Origin: Candidatus Parcubacteria bacterium
GTDB taxonomy: Bacteria > Patescibacteriota > Patescibacteriia > PEXW01
Reading direction: 5' to 3'
Assembly (NCBI GenBank): GCA_003597955.1
Contig: QZJU01000020.1
Location: 77,459 to 126,001, forward strand
Length of the DNA: 48,543 bases
Shown piece by piece: positions 13,924 to 25,000 of the stretch (the first letter of the stretch is position 1; each line of letters starts with the position of its first letter). Made by a program: the position numbers and the translations under genes. The notes under the pieces were generated by a model. It worked only from the letters and a program-made list of their open reading frames with translations. It made no database searches and was not told where the DNA came from.

Positions 13924-15129
13924 TTACATCATTTTCCGACGAATAAATGCCGGTATTTCCAAATCTTCTTCGGGCTTCTTGGGCTGTTCAGGCCGGGCGG
14001 GCGGAGCTGATTCGAGTTTAGGCGCTGGCCGGGCGGGCGGAGCTGGCTTGTAAGTTGGCTTGCTTTCAAAAATTGAGGTTTTTCTTTCTGGCTCCTTAGC
14101 TTCAAAAGACTCGAGGCCTGTGGGTGTGATTTTTTTTGATACCGGCCGGGGCGTAACCGTGCCGCCTTTGCCAAAACCTGTGGCAATGACCGTAATTCTG
14201 ACCTCGCCTTTCAAATTTTCATCGATTACCGTGCCAAAAATGACCTTGGCATTGGGGTCAACCGAAGCCGTAATCACCCGAGCGGCTTCATTGACCTCAT
14301 ACATGCTCAAATCCGAGCCGCCTGTCACGGTAAAAAGAATGCCTTTGGCCCCGTCAATGGAGAGCTCCAAAAGCGGGCTGTCAATTGCAGCTTTGGCCGC
14401 ATCCACAGCTCGATTCTCGCCTGAAGCCCGACCAATACCCATCAAGGCCGAACCGGCGTCCTCCATAATTGATTTCACATCCGCAAAATCGACATTAATC
14501 AGACCGGGAATAGTTATCAACTCTGAAATTCCTTGAACGCCTTGCCGCAAAACTTCATCCACGGTGCCAAAAGCGTCCAAAAGCGAAGTCTTCTTATCAA
14601 TAATCTGCAAAAGCCGGTCATTAGGAATGGTAATTAGGGTATCCACCCGATCAGCCAGGTCGCTTAAACCATGATCAGAAATGGTTTTTCGCTGAATGCC
14701 CTCAAAAGCAAAGGGCTTGGTCACTACAGCCACGGTCAAAGCGCCCACATCCTTGGCGATTTCTGCCACGATCGGCGATGCGCCCGTACCCGTGCCGCCG
14801 CCTAAACCACAAGTAATAAAAACCATATCGGCGCCTTTGAGGTTTTCGTGAATTTCGTCCTGGCTTTCTTCCGCGGCCTTCCGGCCTAAGTCGGGGTCCA
14901 TGCCCGCGCCCAAGCCGCGGGTAACGGTTTTGCCAATATGAATTTTTGTCGGGGCTTTGGAATGATGCAAGGCCTGCGCGTCAGTATTAATAGCAATGAA
15001 TTCCACTCCGCGTATTTTGGAGGAAATCATGCGGTCAATAGCCGAACCGCCCGAACCGCCCACGCCCACCACCTTAATTTTGGCAAAGGTTTCAATGTCG
15101 GGTTTAATTTCCATAGCGTTTTTTGGCAT
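13924..15129 (-). CDS. ftsZ: Cell division protein FtsZ
   Basis: A 401-residue tubulin-like GTPase that forms the division ring. It shows the N-terminal [15 protein letters not shown] nucleotide loop, the tubulin signature [12 protein letters not shown] (about 107-118), and the T7-loop region [12 protein letters not shown] Pro/Lys-rich linker (about 345-385) leads to the conserved C-terminal peptide [13 protein letters not shown] that binds FtsA and other partners. ftsA ends 15 bases upstream, so the two are co-transcribed. Downstream, 13768-13923 holds nothing recognisable. Confidence 0.97.
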   Translation of the reverse strand: MPKNAMEIKPDIETFAKIKVVGVGGSGGSAIDRMISSKIRGVEFIAINTDAQALHHSKAPTKIHIGKTVTRGLGAGMDPDLGRKAAEESQDEIHENLKGADMVFITCGLGGGTGTGASPIVAEIAKDVGALTVAVVTKPFAFEGIQRKTISDHGLSDLADRVDTLITIPNDRLLQIIDKKTSLLDAFGTVDEVLRQGVQGISELITIPGLINVDFADVKSIMEDAGSALMGIGRASGENRAVDAAKAAIDSPLLELSIDGAKGILFTVTGGSDLSMYEVNEAARVITASVDPNAKVIFGTVIDENLKGEVRITVIATGFGKGGTVTPRPVSKKITPTGLESFEAKEPERKTSIFESKPTYKPAPPARPAPKLESAPPARPEQPKKPEEDLEIPAFIRRKMM

Positions 15130-15144
15130 TGTTGATAATATGCG

Positions 15145-16386
15145 TTAAGAGGCCAGGTTTTTCATCCACCCTCGTATCTTACCAAGGACTGTATTAACTG
15201 TCGAAAATTTCGAGCCGTGGCCCGTACCCGCGCTCTGCAGCGCCAGACCCCAAAAAGCTAAACCCACGGCGGTAGCATATTCAGGTTCATGGACCTTATC
15301 AACGGCGGTGATGATGTTCAAAGGCGTACCCACTGCCGCTGGCAAACGAAATTCGCGTTTGGCCACATCAATAATGCCGGGTAATTTTGAACCACCACCG
15401 ATCATGAAAATGCCGGCTGGCAACAAACCCGAACGATCGACCTTTTGCAATTCCTTGTCCAGCATGGAAAAAATTTCCGAAACCCGGGCTTCGATAATTT
15501 CCGCGACATGCCGACGGGAAACTACACCGGTTTCTTTGGGGTCGATTTCGGCCAGATCAATCTCATCGCGCTTCCCTACCTCATTGGGCAAAGCTGTGCC
15601 GTATTCCAGCTTTACTCTTTCCGCCACATCGATTGAGGTGCGTAAGCCGATGGCAATGTCGTTAGTGATATGGCCGGCGCCTACAGGTAAAATCGCCGTA
15701 TGCAAGACATCACCTTCTTCAAAAACAATCAGGCTAGTGGTGGAAGCGCCAATGTTGACCAAGCCAACTCCAATTTCTTTTTGGCGTTTAGTTAAAACAC
15801 TTTCGGAAGCGGCTAAGACGCCCAAAACCAAATCGTCAATTTCCACGCCGGTCCGGTAAATGCATTTAGTTAGATTTTTTACTTGCGCCTGCAAGCCCTG
15901 GATGATCTGCGCATCAACTTCCAAGCGAATTCCTGACATGCCAATGGGATCTTTTACGCCTTTTTGATTATCCACGGTGAAAACCCGCGGGATGACATGC
16001 AAAACTTCCACATTCGAAGGCGAAACCGTGGTCTGAGCCGCTTCAATCACTCTTTCCACGTCATCTTCTTTGATTTCCCCGTCAGCTTTGGCCACGGCCA
16101 CCACGCCATGCACCTCTTGTGAAGAGATGTGCGTACCATTAATGCCGACAAACGCGTGCGTGACCGGAATACCAGTCATCCGCTCGGCTTGTTCCAAGGC
16201 ACTGGAAATGGAAGAGATAGCGTCTTCAATGCTGGTGATGGTGCCTTTACTAATTCCGTCGGCCGAGTGTTCGCCCACACCTAAAATTTGCAGTTGCTGG
16301 GGCTGGCCTTCGGTCGGCTGAGCCACTACAACCCGAATGGTCGTCGTGCCCAAGTCCAAACCAACAAGGGTATTTTCTCGAGACAT
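15145..16386 (-). CDS. ftsA: Cell division protein FtsA
   Basis: A 413-residue actin-like ATPase that tethers FtsZ to the membrane. It begins with the phosphate-1 loop GLDLGTTTIRVVV, contains the SHS2-type 1C domain (about 85-165, SSQEVHGVVAVAKADG onward), the second phosphate loop VNIGASTTSLIVF (about 205) and the adenosine motif MIGGGSKLPGI (about 330). The C-terminus ends in a short amphipathic stretch (KIRGWMKNLAS), the usual membrane anchor. Directly upstream of ftsZ, as in most bacteria. Confidence 0.96.
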   Translation of the reverse strand: MSRENTLVGLDLGTTTIRVVVAQPTEGQPQQLQILGVGEHSADGISKGTITSIEDAISSISSALEQAERMTGIPVTHAFVGINGTHISSQEVHGVVAVAKADGEIKEDDVERVIEAAQTTVSPSNVEVLHVIPRVFTVDNQKGVKDPIGMSGIRLEVDAQIIQGLQAQVKNLTKCIYRTGVEIDDLVLGVLAASESVLTKRQKEIGVGLVNIGASTTSLIVFEEGDVLHTAILPVGAGHITNDIAIGLRTSIDVAERVKLEYGTALPNEVGKRDEIDLAEIDPKETGVVSRRHVAEIIEARVSEIFSMLDKELQKVDRSGLLPAGIFMIGGGSKLPGIIDVAKREFRLPAAVGTPLNIITAVDKVHEPEYATAVGLAFWGLALQSAGTGHGSKFSTVNTVLGKIRGWMKNLAS

Positions 16387-16432
16387 AGAATGCGCTAAGT
16401 ATACTATAAAAACGGGCTTTTCACAATTGTTT

Positions 16433-16798
16433 CTAACGGCTTAAATAAGGCCAAAATACCACCCCGCCAATAACCGCTGCCATGATTGAGGCGAATAAAA
16501 CCGCCGCTGCCATGGCGTCTTTAACGATTTGCGCCACTGGCGCCAAGCGGGCGCTGACTAGGTCAGTCAGGTGCTCGACCACGGTGTTGATGAGTTCCAA
16601 AATCATCACTAGGGCAATTAGCATCGCCAGGACTATAAAATCCCGGGTCGTAACTTTTAAGTAAACCATTAAAACAATCACGACCACTGCCGCGACACTT
16701 TGGATGCGGAAACTCTGCTGGGTTTGAAAAGTATGCACCAGGCCGCGAAGAGCGTAACGAAAGCTATTTTTTATTCCGTTGGGCGTGATGACGACCAT
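16433..16798 (-). CDS. dgkA: Diacylglycerol/undecaprenol kinase, DagK family
   Basis: A 121-residue integral membrane kinase with three hydrophobic segments (about 28-47, 52-70, 92-115). The family signature ELINTVVEHLTD (Glu and Asn of the active site, about 63-74) and KDAMAAAVLFA (Asp of the second catalytic motif, about 88-98) are intact. In Gram-positive-like lineages the substrate is undecaprenol, which suits the neighbouring cell-wall and division genes. The start overlaps the end of ybeY by 35 bases; no ribosome site is visible, so translation may be coupled. Confidence 0.88.
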   Translation of the reverse strand: MVVITPNGIKNSFRYALRGLVHTFQTQQSFRIQSVAAVVVIVLMVYLKVTTRDFIVLAMLIALVMILELINTVVEHLTDLVSARLAPVAQIVKDAMAAAVLFASIMAAVIGGVVFWPYLSR

Positions 16799-17213
16799 AA
16801 GGTTTAATTGTTCGAATTAGAACTTGGGTTAAATTTTCCATTTTCCGGGCCGCGCTTTCTGTTCGGTGTTCGAAACCAAGCAAATGCAACAAACCGTGGA
16901 TAAAACGATGGATTAGCAAAGACCTAAGCGACATTTTAGGATAGCGCCGGGCCAAGAATGCCGGGCAGACAAAGATGTCACCGCTACCATCACGGGGATT
17001 TTGTTTGGCAGCGGCAAAACTTAACACATCTGTAGTTTTTGCTTTTTTGTGGTACCGTCGGTTTAAGCCCTGCATCCGTTTGGGCGTAATAAAAATCAAT
17101 GCCACGCTAGTTTTGGACCACGCTTGTTGGGAGCGCTCGGTAGCTTTAAAAATCTGCAGCCACGGCGCGGCAGCCCACCGCTGCCCAGTTTCATTTACAA
17201 CTCGGAATTCCAT
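16764..17213 (-). CDS. ybeY: Endoribonuclease YbeY
   Basis: A 149-residue zinc-dependent RNase involved in rRNA maturation and ribosome quality control. It has the conserved Arg region (NRRYHKKAKTTDVLSFA, about 51-67) and the three-His metal site HGLLHLLGFEH (about 106-116). The position before the last His is Glu where Asp is usual, but all three ligands are intact. The C-terminus is short and basic. Between the surface-protein genes and the dagK-like gene, eight bases after the TSP3 protein stop. Confidence 0.9.
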   Translation of the reverse strand: MEFRVVNETGQRWAAAPWLQIFKATERSQQAWSKTSVALIFITPKRMQGLNRRYHKKAKTTDVLSFAAAKQNPRDGSGDIFVCPAFLARRYPKMSLRSLLIHRFIHGLLHLLGFEHRTESAARKMENLTQVLIRTIKPYGRHHAQRNKK

Positions 17214-17220
17214 CCCCTTC

Positions 17221-18360
17221 TTAGAGGTTGGTATTGCTGTTGGAATTAAGGTTGCTGTTAAAATTCGCGTTGCTATTCAAATTACTGTTTTGATTCAAAT
17301 TAGTTGCGTTGTTGGTGTTGAGATTTATCTTGGTAGGATCAATGGTTAAACTGCGCGCCAACATTTCGAAGGTCGTTCTAGAATCCACGGTAGGTTTTAG
17401 GCCATAACTTAAAGAAACGATATAAAGCTGGCTGCCATTAGCAAAATAATAAGCCAAACCATCTGGACTGATAATGCCGTTGCTTTTATTGTCCCAGCTG
17501 GTGACATCAACTAAGGTAGTTGGGTCAACAGTCGGCGACTGTTGAATGTACCACTGCTTGGCAGTCAGCCTCGCCGGGTTATCTTGCACGGCCAAGGTGA
17601 TGGTTTCGTCGGCAGTGGGATTAGCAAATAGTTGCTCGGTGGCGCTCCGCGCAACATTACTCCAGCTCTTCGGGTAGATCACGCTGGCTCCGTATAAACT
17701 ATTTGTAAAAGTGGAAATAACTGAAGAAACGGCAATTTTGCCAGGGCCATTTGGGTGATAGCCAAGTTTAACTTCTTGACCGTCTATAAAACCGTCGCCG
17801 TCACTGTCTTGCGAGCTTGGATTGGTGCTGAAAATCGCTTCTTCCGCATCAGTTAGACCGTCCTTGTCTGTATCCACGCTGCTCTTTGCCTGGGGATTTG
17901 AGGAAATATTTGTATTTTGATTGGTGTTGGCGTTCGCGTTCAGGTTTTGATTGACGTTAGTGTTCAAATTAGAGTTCTGGTTGGCGTTAAGATTGGCGTT
18001 GGTATTGACATTTACGTTCTGGTTGGCGTTCGCGTTTAAATTCATATTCTGATTTAAATTCGCGTTTGTCACCGGGGTATTAATGACCAAATTGGCATTA
18101 TTGGTGTTGGCCGCGTTCTTATTCAAAACATCCGTAAACATAATTGCCGCCGCTGCTCCCAGGCCCACGACTAAAATAATAGCTAGGGCGATTATCAATT
18201 TACGGCTTACGCCCTTAGGCTTGTTAGAACTGGGACCGCCGGTTTTACTGGAACCGCCCAAAAAGCGATCGGGCATAGTGTGGATTTCCAGAGGTGTGGC
18301 TGGCGGTGGAGGCGCTTTCGGGCTTTCGTTCTTGGGTTGAGGTGTCAGGGATTCAAACAT
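17221..18360 (-). CDS. Membrane-anchored thrombospondin-type-3 repeat protein with Asn-rich linkers
   Basis: A 379-residue protein with a Pro-rich cytoplasmic N-terminus, one membrane segment (about 55-76), an Asn-rich tether of about 80 residues (NxN repeats), two calcium-binding TSP3-like repeats (DTDKDGLTDAEE and DSDGDGFIDGQE, about 163-200), and a C-terminal domain of about 130 residues with a YPKSWS motif. It ends in a second Asn-rich tail. The neighbour at 18377 shares the plan, so they are paralogues. Probably a surface or secretion-associated protein; the C-terminal domain resembles PsbP-like domains only loosely. 16 bases from the neighbour. Confidence 0.8.
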   Translation of the reverse strand: MFESLTPQPKNESPKAPPPPATPLEIHTMPDRFLGGSSKTGGPSSNKPKGVSRKLIIALAIILVVGLGAAAAIMFTDVLNKNAANTNNANLVINTPVTNANLNQNMNLNANANQNVNVNTNANLNANQNSNLNTNVNQNLNANANTNQNTNISSNPQAKSSVDTDKDGLTDAEEAIFSTNPSSQDSDGDGFIDGQEVKLGYHPNGPGKIAVSSVISTFTNSLYGASVIYPKSWSNVARSATEQLFANPTADETITLAVQDNPARLTAKQWYIQQSPTVDPTTLVDVTSWDNKSNGIISPDGLAYYFANGSQLYIVSLSYGLKPTVDSRTTFEMLARSLTIDPTKINLNTNNATNLNQNSNLNSNANFNSNLNSNSNTNL

Positions 18361-18376
18361 ATTTTTTAAAAATTAA

Positions 18377-18985
18377 TTATTGATTAGTATTTGAATTGTT
18401 TATTTTTGTCTTGGCCGATTCGAAATCCAATAAAGTGCCGGCTCCCTTTGGATTATACCCCTTTTTCACTTCTTCGCCATCAGTCCGACCGTCGCCATCA
18501 GTGTCTGGGGCTTTCGCATCAGTCTGATAAACATTAATCTCATCCAAATCACTTAAGCCGTCCTGATCCGTATCAGCCAAATCCGGATTGGTGCCCAAAC
18601 TCGCTTCTTTTTCGTCAGTCAAGCCGTCGCTATCCTTATCTTGCGTTTGGGAATCAAGCAACGGAACCGCGGAGGTTGAGGTGTTAGAATTTTGTTGAAC
18701 AGCGCTTTGGTTGGAATTAGCATTGCTGTTTTGGTTGGTTGTGGATTCTTCTTCAGAATTCCTTATCCAAATCATGACCAAAATCAAACCAACCACCAGC
18801 GCCAAAGTAATGCCGATTAACCAAGGCCAACCCAGTCTTGGGCGAAAAGGCAACGCGGCCGACGAACCAAATTGATTTGTCATCGGTCGCGGTTTAATAA
18901 CCGGTTTGGGAGTCGGAGGTTTTGGCTCGGCCGAATTTTTCACCGGCTCGATTTCGTCAAATATATCTTGGGGATTTTTTTCCAT
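18377..18985 (-). CDS. Membrane-anchored thrombospondin-type-3 repeat protein
   Basis: A 202-residue protein with a Pro/Lys-rich N-terminus, one membrane segment (about 52-73), a short Asn/Ser tether, and three TSP3-like calcium repeats (DKDSDGLTDEKE, DTDQDGLSDLDE, DTDGDGRTDGEE). It ends with a short Asn-rich tail. It shares its topology and the GYNPKGAGT / GYHPNGPGK stretch after the last repeat with the next protein, which suggests a duplication. Located just after the giant pilin/Ig gene; likely exposed outside the membrane. Confidence 0.8.
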   Translation of the reverse strand: MEKNPQDIFDEIEPVKNSAEPKPPTPKPVIKPRPMTNQFGSSAALPFRPRLGWPWLIGITLALVVGLILVMIWIRNSEEESTTNQNSNANSNQSAVQQNSNTSTSAVPLLDSQTQDKDSDGLTDEKEASLGTNPDLADTDQDGLSDLDEINVYQTDAKAPDTDGDGRTDGEEVKKGYNPKGAGTLLDFESAKTKINNSNTNQ

Positions 18986-19033
18986 AATTTTTTACAAAAT
19001 TTCCAGAGTAAACACGATACCAATTATCACTTA

Positions 19034-22000
19034 TCACTGTACTGTCACGTTTACTGTGGCGCTGTAAAGATTTCCGACCCTGTCTCTAACCTCGGCCAAG
19101 AGTTGGTAAGGCCCGGGGGTGACAGTGCCAGTATTCCAACTTAGAGTCCAATGGCAATTTCCTAAAGTGCAAGAGGCCAACGCTGCGTTACCCAACAGGG
19201 TGTTGGCGGGATTATTTCGATAAAGCGTTACGCTTGCCACCCCGCTTAAATTGTCAAAAGTATTAATATCAATCGTAATGGTGCCCGTAACTACCTGGCC
19301 ATTTGTTGGCAACCAAAATAGTCCAATGGTCGAATTATCGATTCTGATGGCTTGGACTGTGGGACCCGAGGCATCGTTTGGCGGCACCCCCGTGGTGTTA
19401 TAAGCAATAGCGCTAATATTGTAAATCTGGCCATTCACTGCTGTTGTCGTGTTCCAGGTCCAATTGCAGGTCAATGGCACGCCAGCCGCTGTTGGGCCAT
19501 TGCAAGTCTGCACCACGGTGCCATCGCGTAAAATTTCAATTCGACTAATACCAGAATCAGGATCATTGCCAGTAGCGTCAACGCTCAAGGTGCCACGAGC
19601 GTACATAGTGCCGGAAACATTCACTAAAGGCGGGGTAAAATTTAAGGTCGGCAAGGGCGGGGGCGTAGTGTCAGCTGGCGGCAAAATATTTAGGTAGACT
19701 GTCCCTGACTGGCCTGGGTTACCAGCTCGGTCTTCTGTACGTGCGAAAAATGGCAAATTATTACCATAACCAGGTTGCCCAGTCCAAGTATACAAACCGC
19801 CTGACCCAGCTGTACCGACAGGAACCAAAGGGAAGAAATTCCTAAAAAAGAAAACTGCAGCGATGCCTGAAGCATAACCAGAAGAAAGCGGATCATCGGC
19901 TATAGCGCTTAAAGTTGTATCGGGCGGAACATTGATCGAAGTGCCGTCAGCTGGCGATTGCCAAACGACTGTCGGTGCCAAATTATCATAACCGACCACC
20001 AGAGTTTGGGTGGCTCCGTTATTTGCCACATCCCTAACCACAACCCGAACTATGTAATCTTTATTCACGCTCGGTACCCAGTTAACTTGACAAGGACTTG
20101 TGCTGCAAGTTTGCACAAGCGCGCTGTCAACAAGAATTTCAATCGTCGCCAGACCCGAACCGCCGGTATTGTCGTGCGCTGTAACAGTTATAGTTTCGGC
20201 AGTTCGAGTATACCGACCACTGCGAAGAGCAGGCGAAAAATCCACGCTGTCAATTATGGGCTGAGTAACATCATTAATTTGATTACTGACCACAATAGAA
20301 ATCCGATCGCCGCCGCGGCAACCGGCACTATCCCTAGCAATGGCATACAAGGTGTGGCGACCGTCTGAAGTGGTTGCGGCCGAAGTCCAATTATAAGTGC
20401 AAATATTGGTGGCAACGCTGCAATCGCCTGCCGCTGGATTCATCGAATGAAATGGTGTCGTTAAGTTATCCAAATACAAATCTACGGCTTGCACGCCAGC
20501 CGGGCTGCAGGAACTTAAAGTCTGGGTGCGGATTAAGACGGTGGGGTTATCTTGAACCGTATCGTTGTCTCGCGGGGATGTAAAGTTGATGGAAATTTGA
20601 TTAGTGACATTAACAGTGCGATTAATGGAGGCGATATTATTGGAAGTATCGTAAAGAATCAGGCTGATGGTGTTGGAACCCAAATTCTCGGGCAAGGTAT
20701 TCCAGGCGTAATTCAGGCGCCAGCTAGTTGAGCTTATTTGACTTAAAGCCCCGCCAGTTAACGCTACATCCTGCCCGTTGATCCGGAGCTGAGCCCGCAA
20801 CAAACCGGCGTTATCGCTGAGGTCAGCAGAAATCGTCACGATATTTGAAACATTTGTGCCGTCAGCCGGAAGGAAGTTGGAAATAATGGGTCGGGTGGTA
20901 TCCGGGCCGGTGGCCGTTGAGTAAGTTACATTACTCACGGCCGTAGCTGAATTGCCCGCGCGGTCATAACCATTAGCTCGAACATTGTGACTTGAGCCGT
21001 CCGCGTAAGAGCCGGTTGGCCAAGCATACAAAAATGGCGCCGTGTAATCAATAAAGTCAGGCGTTAGCGAACCATCAACCAAGAATTCAACGCGATCAAT
21101 GCCGCTTCCGCCATCAGTAGCATTGACATTAACATCCACATAACTTCCGCTGATGCTTGAGCCATTACTAGGCGTTAAAATCTGAACAGTTGGCGCCGTG
21201 TTGTCCGAACTGCGATTAAGATTAATCTGCAATTGCCTAATGGCGGTATTGCCCGAAGTGTCATAAGCCACGGCCGAATATGTATAAACGCCATCGCTGA
21301 AACCGGCGATTACCTCGGCTGGCACAGTTACATTAGCCGTGTAATTTCCGCACCCCGAAGTGCAAGCCGGGTCAGGCGCTTGGGCCAACTTGGAAGTACC
21401 CAAATAAAATTCAATCTTGGCAATGCCGACATTGTCCGTGGCACTGGCTGAAAGGTTTTTTGCGCCCGCGCCCCAAGTGGTATTTGAATTAGGATTGATT
21501 AAAGTAATACTAGGCGCCGTGAAATCGCCAGGTGGATTGTTAATAATGTAGTTTCGGTCGGCATTAGGAGAAACATTTCCAGCGCGATCTGTGGCAATCG
21601 CCCTTAAAACATAGCTGCCGTTAACCAAAGATCTGGTGTTCCAAGACCAATGGTATTTACCGTCCCGGCTCGGCGAAGTCACAATCCCCTGTTGGAGCAC
21701 ATTCGTGCCTGACCGAACAGTAAATTCCACCTGAGCCAACCCACTGCCGCCCGTGTCCGCGGCCGTGGCAGATGCGTCAACCGTACCCGAAATGTTTCCA
21801 GCGGCTGGACCATCAATGCTAACGGTGGGGGCGACAGTATCCAAAGCTAAAGCCTGGGTTTCGGAATTTATGCTGGCAAAATTACCTCCCGAAACTCGAA
21901 AATTAAAGCCAGCGCAACTTGAACCATTCGTACCAGCGCAAGGATTTATGCCTGAAATATTTTGCAAAGACGGTGGCTGAATATATTGCAAGGCCAGAGG

Positions 22001-25000
22001 CATCGCATAGACTAAACCATTCGTGCCAGGAAATTCCAGTGTGCCGAGTAAAATTGGTGAACCGCCAGAATCAATTGCGTACAGGCTCCCTTGGGATTTT
22101 GGTGGCAAAACTCCGTCCGTGGGATAAGTAAATCTTTTTAAAGTCTCGTTCCAGCAAGTCGCCGGGTCATAACCCGGTGTTGGACAATATTGTTGGACGA
22201 GAGTGCTGTTCCAACCAACTTCATCTTTGGGCATACTAAGATTCAATTCCCGGCCTAATTCATTTTGCCAGGAGGGCCACTTGTCCGTGCTAATGCCCTT
22301 TAAGAAAGAACCGGTTTCCAGTTTCGGGTAAAAACCCTTACTGGTTTTATAGGCCTCCATCGCGTAAACAATTTCCCAGTAACCTTGCAAACGCTTTACA
22401 TCCCTTCGAATCGCGGTTTTTTCATTTTGATCCAGCGGCCGGGAAAGCGAATAACTGACGCCTTGGTTAAAGCGCAAATTTTTCAGAAATTCTTCGAAAA
22501 TCTGGGTTGTGGCTGGCTGGGCTTTGTCTGTATGGGAAATTACATAAACATAAGACAATAAACCCGGCGAGGGTGTACTGGAAAATTCTGTCAAACCAGT
22601 GATGTAAACCGTACGACCTTCGCGAATGGCTGGGTAGCCGTCAATCGTGGTTTTGGATCCAGAAAAATTTTTATTAAGCTGCCGTTTGTACCACCTTTCC
22701 GGCGAAAGCAAATTTGGGTTTTCGTATATCCGCACGCCAATAGCATCGCCAGTGGACCGGAAAACACCATTGCTGTCTTTTTCTTGCACAAACAAGAAAT
22801 ATTCCTTTTTCAAGCCAGGATCATTGAGATTAAAACCTCGAGTTGGATTGGAAAGCGAGTAATCCCCAAGATTATCGCCGCAAAAACTTGTTTCAAAATT
22901 ATGACTGCGCAAATCCCCGGCGCCAAAATTTGGATCTTGAAACGGCCAGGGGTTGGGCGCGTAAGGCCAGGGATTGGCGCACAAGAAAGAATTTATGGAA
23001 ATGCTAGCGGTGCCTTCACCCGCGCCGTATGCGCCTGTTAATTTAACGGATAGACTTTCTGTCCCGCTTGGCACATTCAAGCTTGTTGCGCAATAACCTT
23101 CACCGGGATTTGTGGCCGCGCCCGCGCAAAGTCCACCTGTGTCGCCGCCCCGGAAAGTGTTTGAGGCGCTACCCGTCGGGTTAGTATCGGCTTCGGTCCA
23201 GGCTTGAGCCGTCACCGCAAGAAGATGGTCGTCTTTATCGTAGGCTTCGGCCCAAAACAAATGGTTATTCTGGGCCACGGCGGCTTCGTCGTCATCCACA
23301 AAACCGCCAACCGTGCAACCGCTTGTAGAGCAAAAAAAGGTGTCGCTGGTTCTGGCTAAGCCGTTCCGGAAAATTTTCACATGATCAACCTTGCAGACAA
23401 CGGCTGTAACCGCCACATTGTAAACTGCTGGTGCTGACGGAAAGAAATAATCAGCGCTTAAAAATTTGCCGTCTTCAGCCACTACGCCATTGGCGCCACC
23501 CACAATGCGAATGCGGTATTGACCCACGGCCAAAAGCGAGCGGGGCATAATATCAACTTGAGTTTGAGTGGGGGTATTTATGCCGCGCAGGTCTATCGGC
23601 ACTTCGGTGTTGGTGCTGACATTAATCAGCCTGACGGTGTTGGTATTCAAGGTATTAAACTGCATTCGACGAGCAAACAGCACGGAAAATATCTGATTCG
23701 TGCAAGTGAGGTTTCCGGCCGGTGGGGTGATGCTTTGAATCAAGTTGTCTGTGCAAAGCAGAGCTGTAGATTGGCAAGTATTGTTTATGCAACAACCCGA
23801 ACTTAAACAATCGCTGTTTGCGCTACAACTAATTTGAATCGGCGTGGGTGTGGCAATGCAATAACCACCCGCGGCTAGAGTACCAACCGTGGCTTGCGGG
23901 TTAGGCGATGTCGTGGGCGTGCCTGTACCTACGGGCACGGTCGCATTGCTGACCTGGGTGGTCGTGAATGTGCCGCCACCCTGGCCCGAGGCTGGGAAAT
24001 TAGGCTGGCCGGTTTGCGAAAAGAAAGTCTGACCCTGGCCCGGTACAGCGTTGAATAGATTGCCGTAAAAAGTCACGCGGGAATTCTCCTTGACCGCGCT
24101 AGGAGTGATGCTGCACAAAATTGGCACGCCTGTACCAGGTGGCGTGACTGTGCCCCCGGATTCAGACTGGCACTGGTTGGAAATTGTGTAGGTTAAATTC
24201 CCGTTACTGGTTAGGCCGCCGTATTGCGAAGAGGTCCTGACCGCCACGTTCCAAACCGAAGCACTGGGCGCACTGTTAGGCTGTGCTTGCACCCGAATAA
24301 TATCATTAGTCCAGTTTTGCGGGCCGCACATCTGAAAACTGCCGGCATATTGTCCGATTCCTGGGTTATTAAAGTAAACTTCGCCATCCCCTTTGCTGTC
24401 ACCAAAGAAACAGCCTTTTACATTCACCAAATTCCCGGCAGTGCCGGTGGGAAATTCAATCTCGTTTATCCAAGGGCCACATCGCTTCGCATTATTATCG
24501 CAGTACGAACCCGTGCACTGCAAGCCATAACTGTTAAATCGCGTTTGGCAATCATTATTGGTCTCGCAGTAAAACCGGTCAACGACCAATTGCCCCACCC
24601 CGGTTTTATTATCCAAAGTGGCGCGCAAATCCACAGTCCCGCTATTGGTGCCTGCTGGCACGATAGCAGTGTTTGTGTCATTCGGCCGGGTGCTGGTGGA
24701 AAGATTTATGGGTCCGGATAATGAAGCGTCTGAAGTGGTCCAGGAAAAACCTGCGGTTCCAGTTAATTCCGAGCAAGTGTTGGTATAACCACCCGCTACA
24801 AAAGCTTGGGATTGGCCGGTGTACAAAGGCCCGGCCCGGCCCGGCGTCACGACCACGGCGTCAACCGTGCAGATTTCCGTACTGTTCCTGACTTTAAAAT
24901 GCCAGACAAAATCACTGGGCAAGGCGACGCCGGCTGCGCTTAAAATCCCGGCTTGAATTCGGCCTTCATACCAATAGCCTGGATCTAAATTCCCTGCAGG

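Noticed and set aside
17930-18060. CRISPR-like short repeats
   Set aside because: The repeated bases encode the Asn-rich tether of the TSP3 protein in one continuous frame; spacing is irregular.
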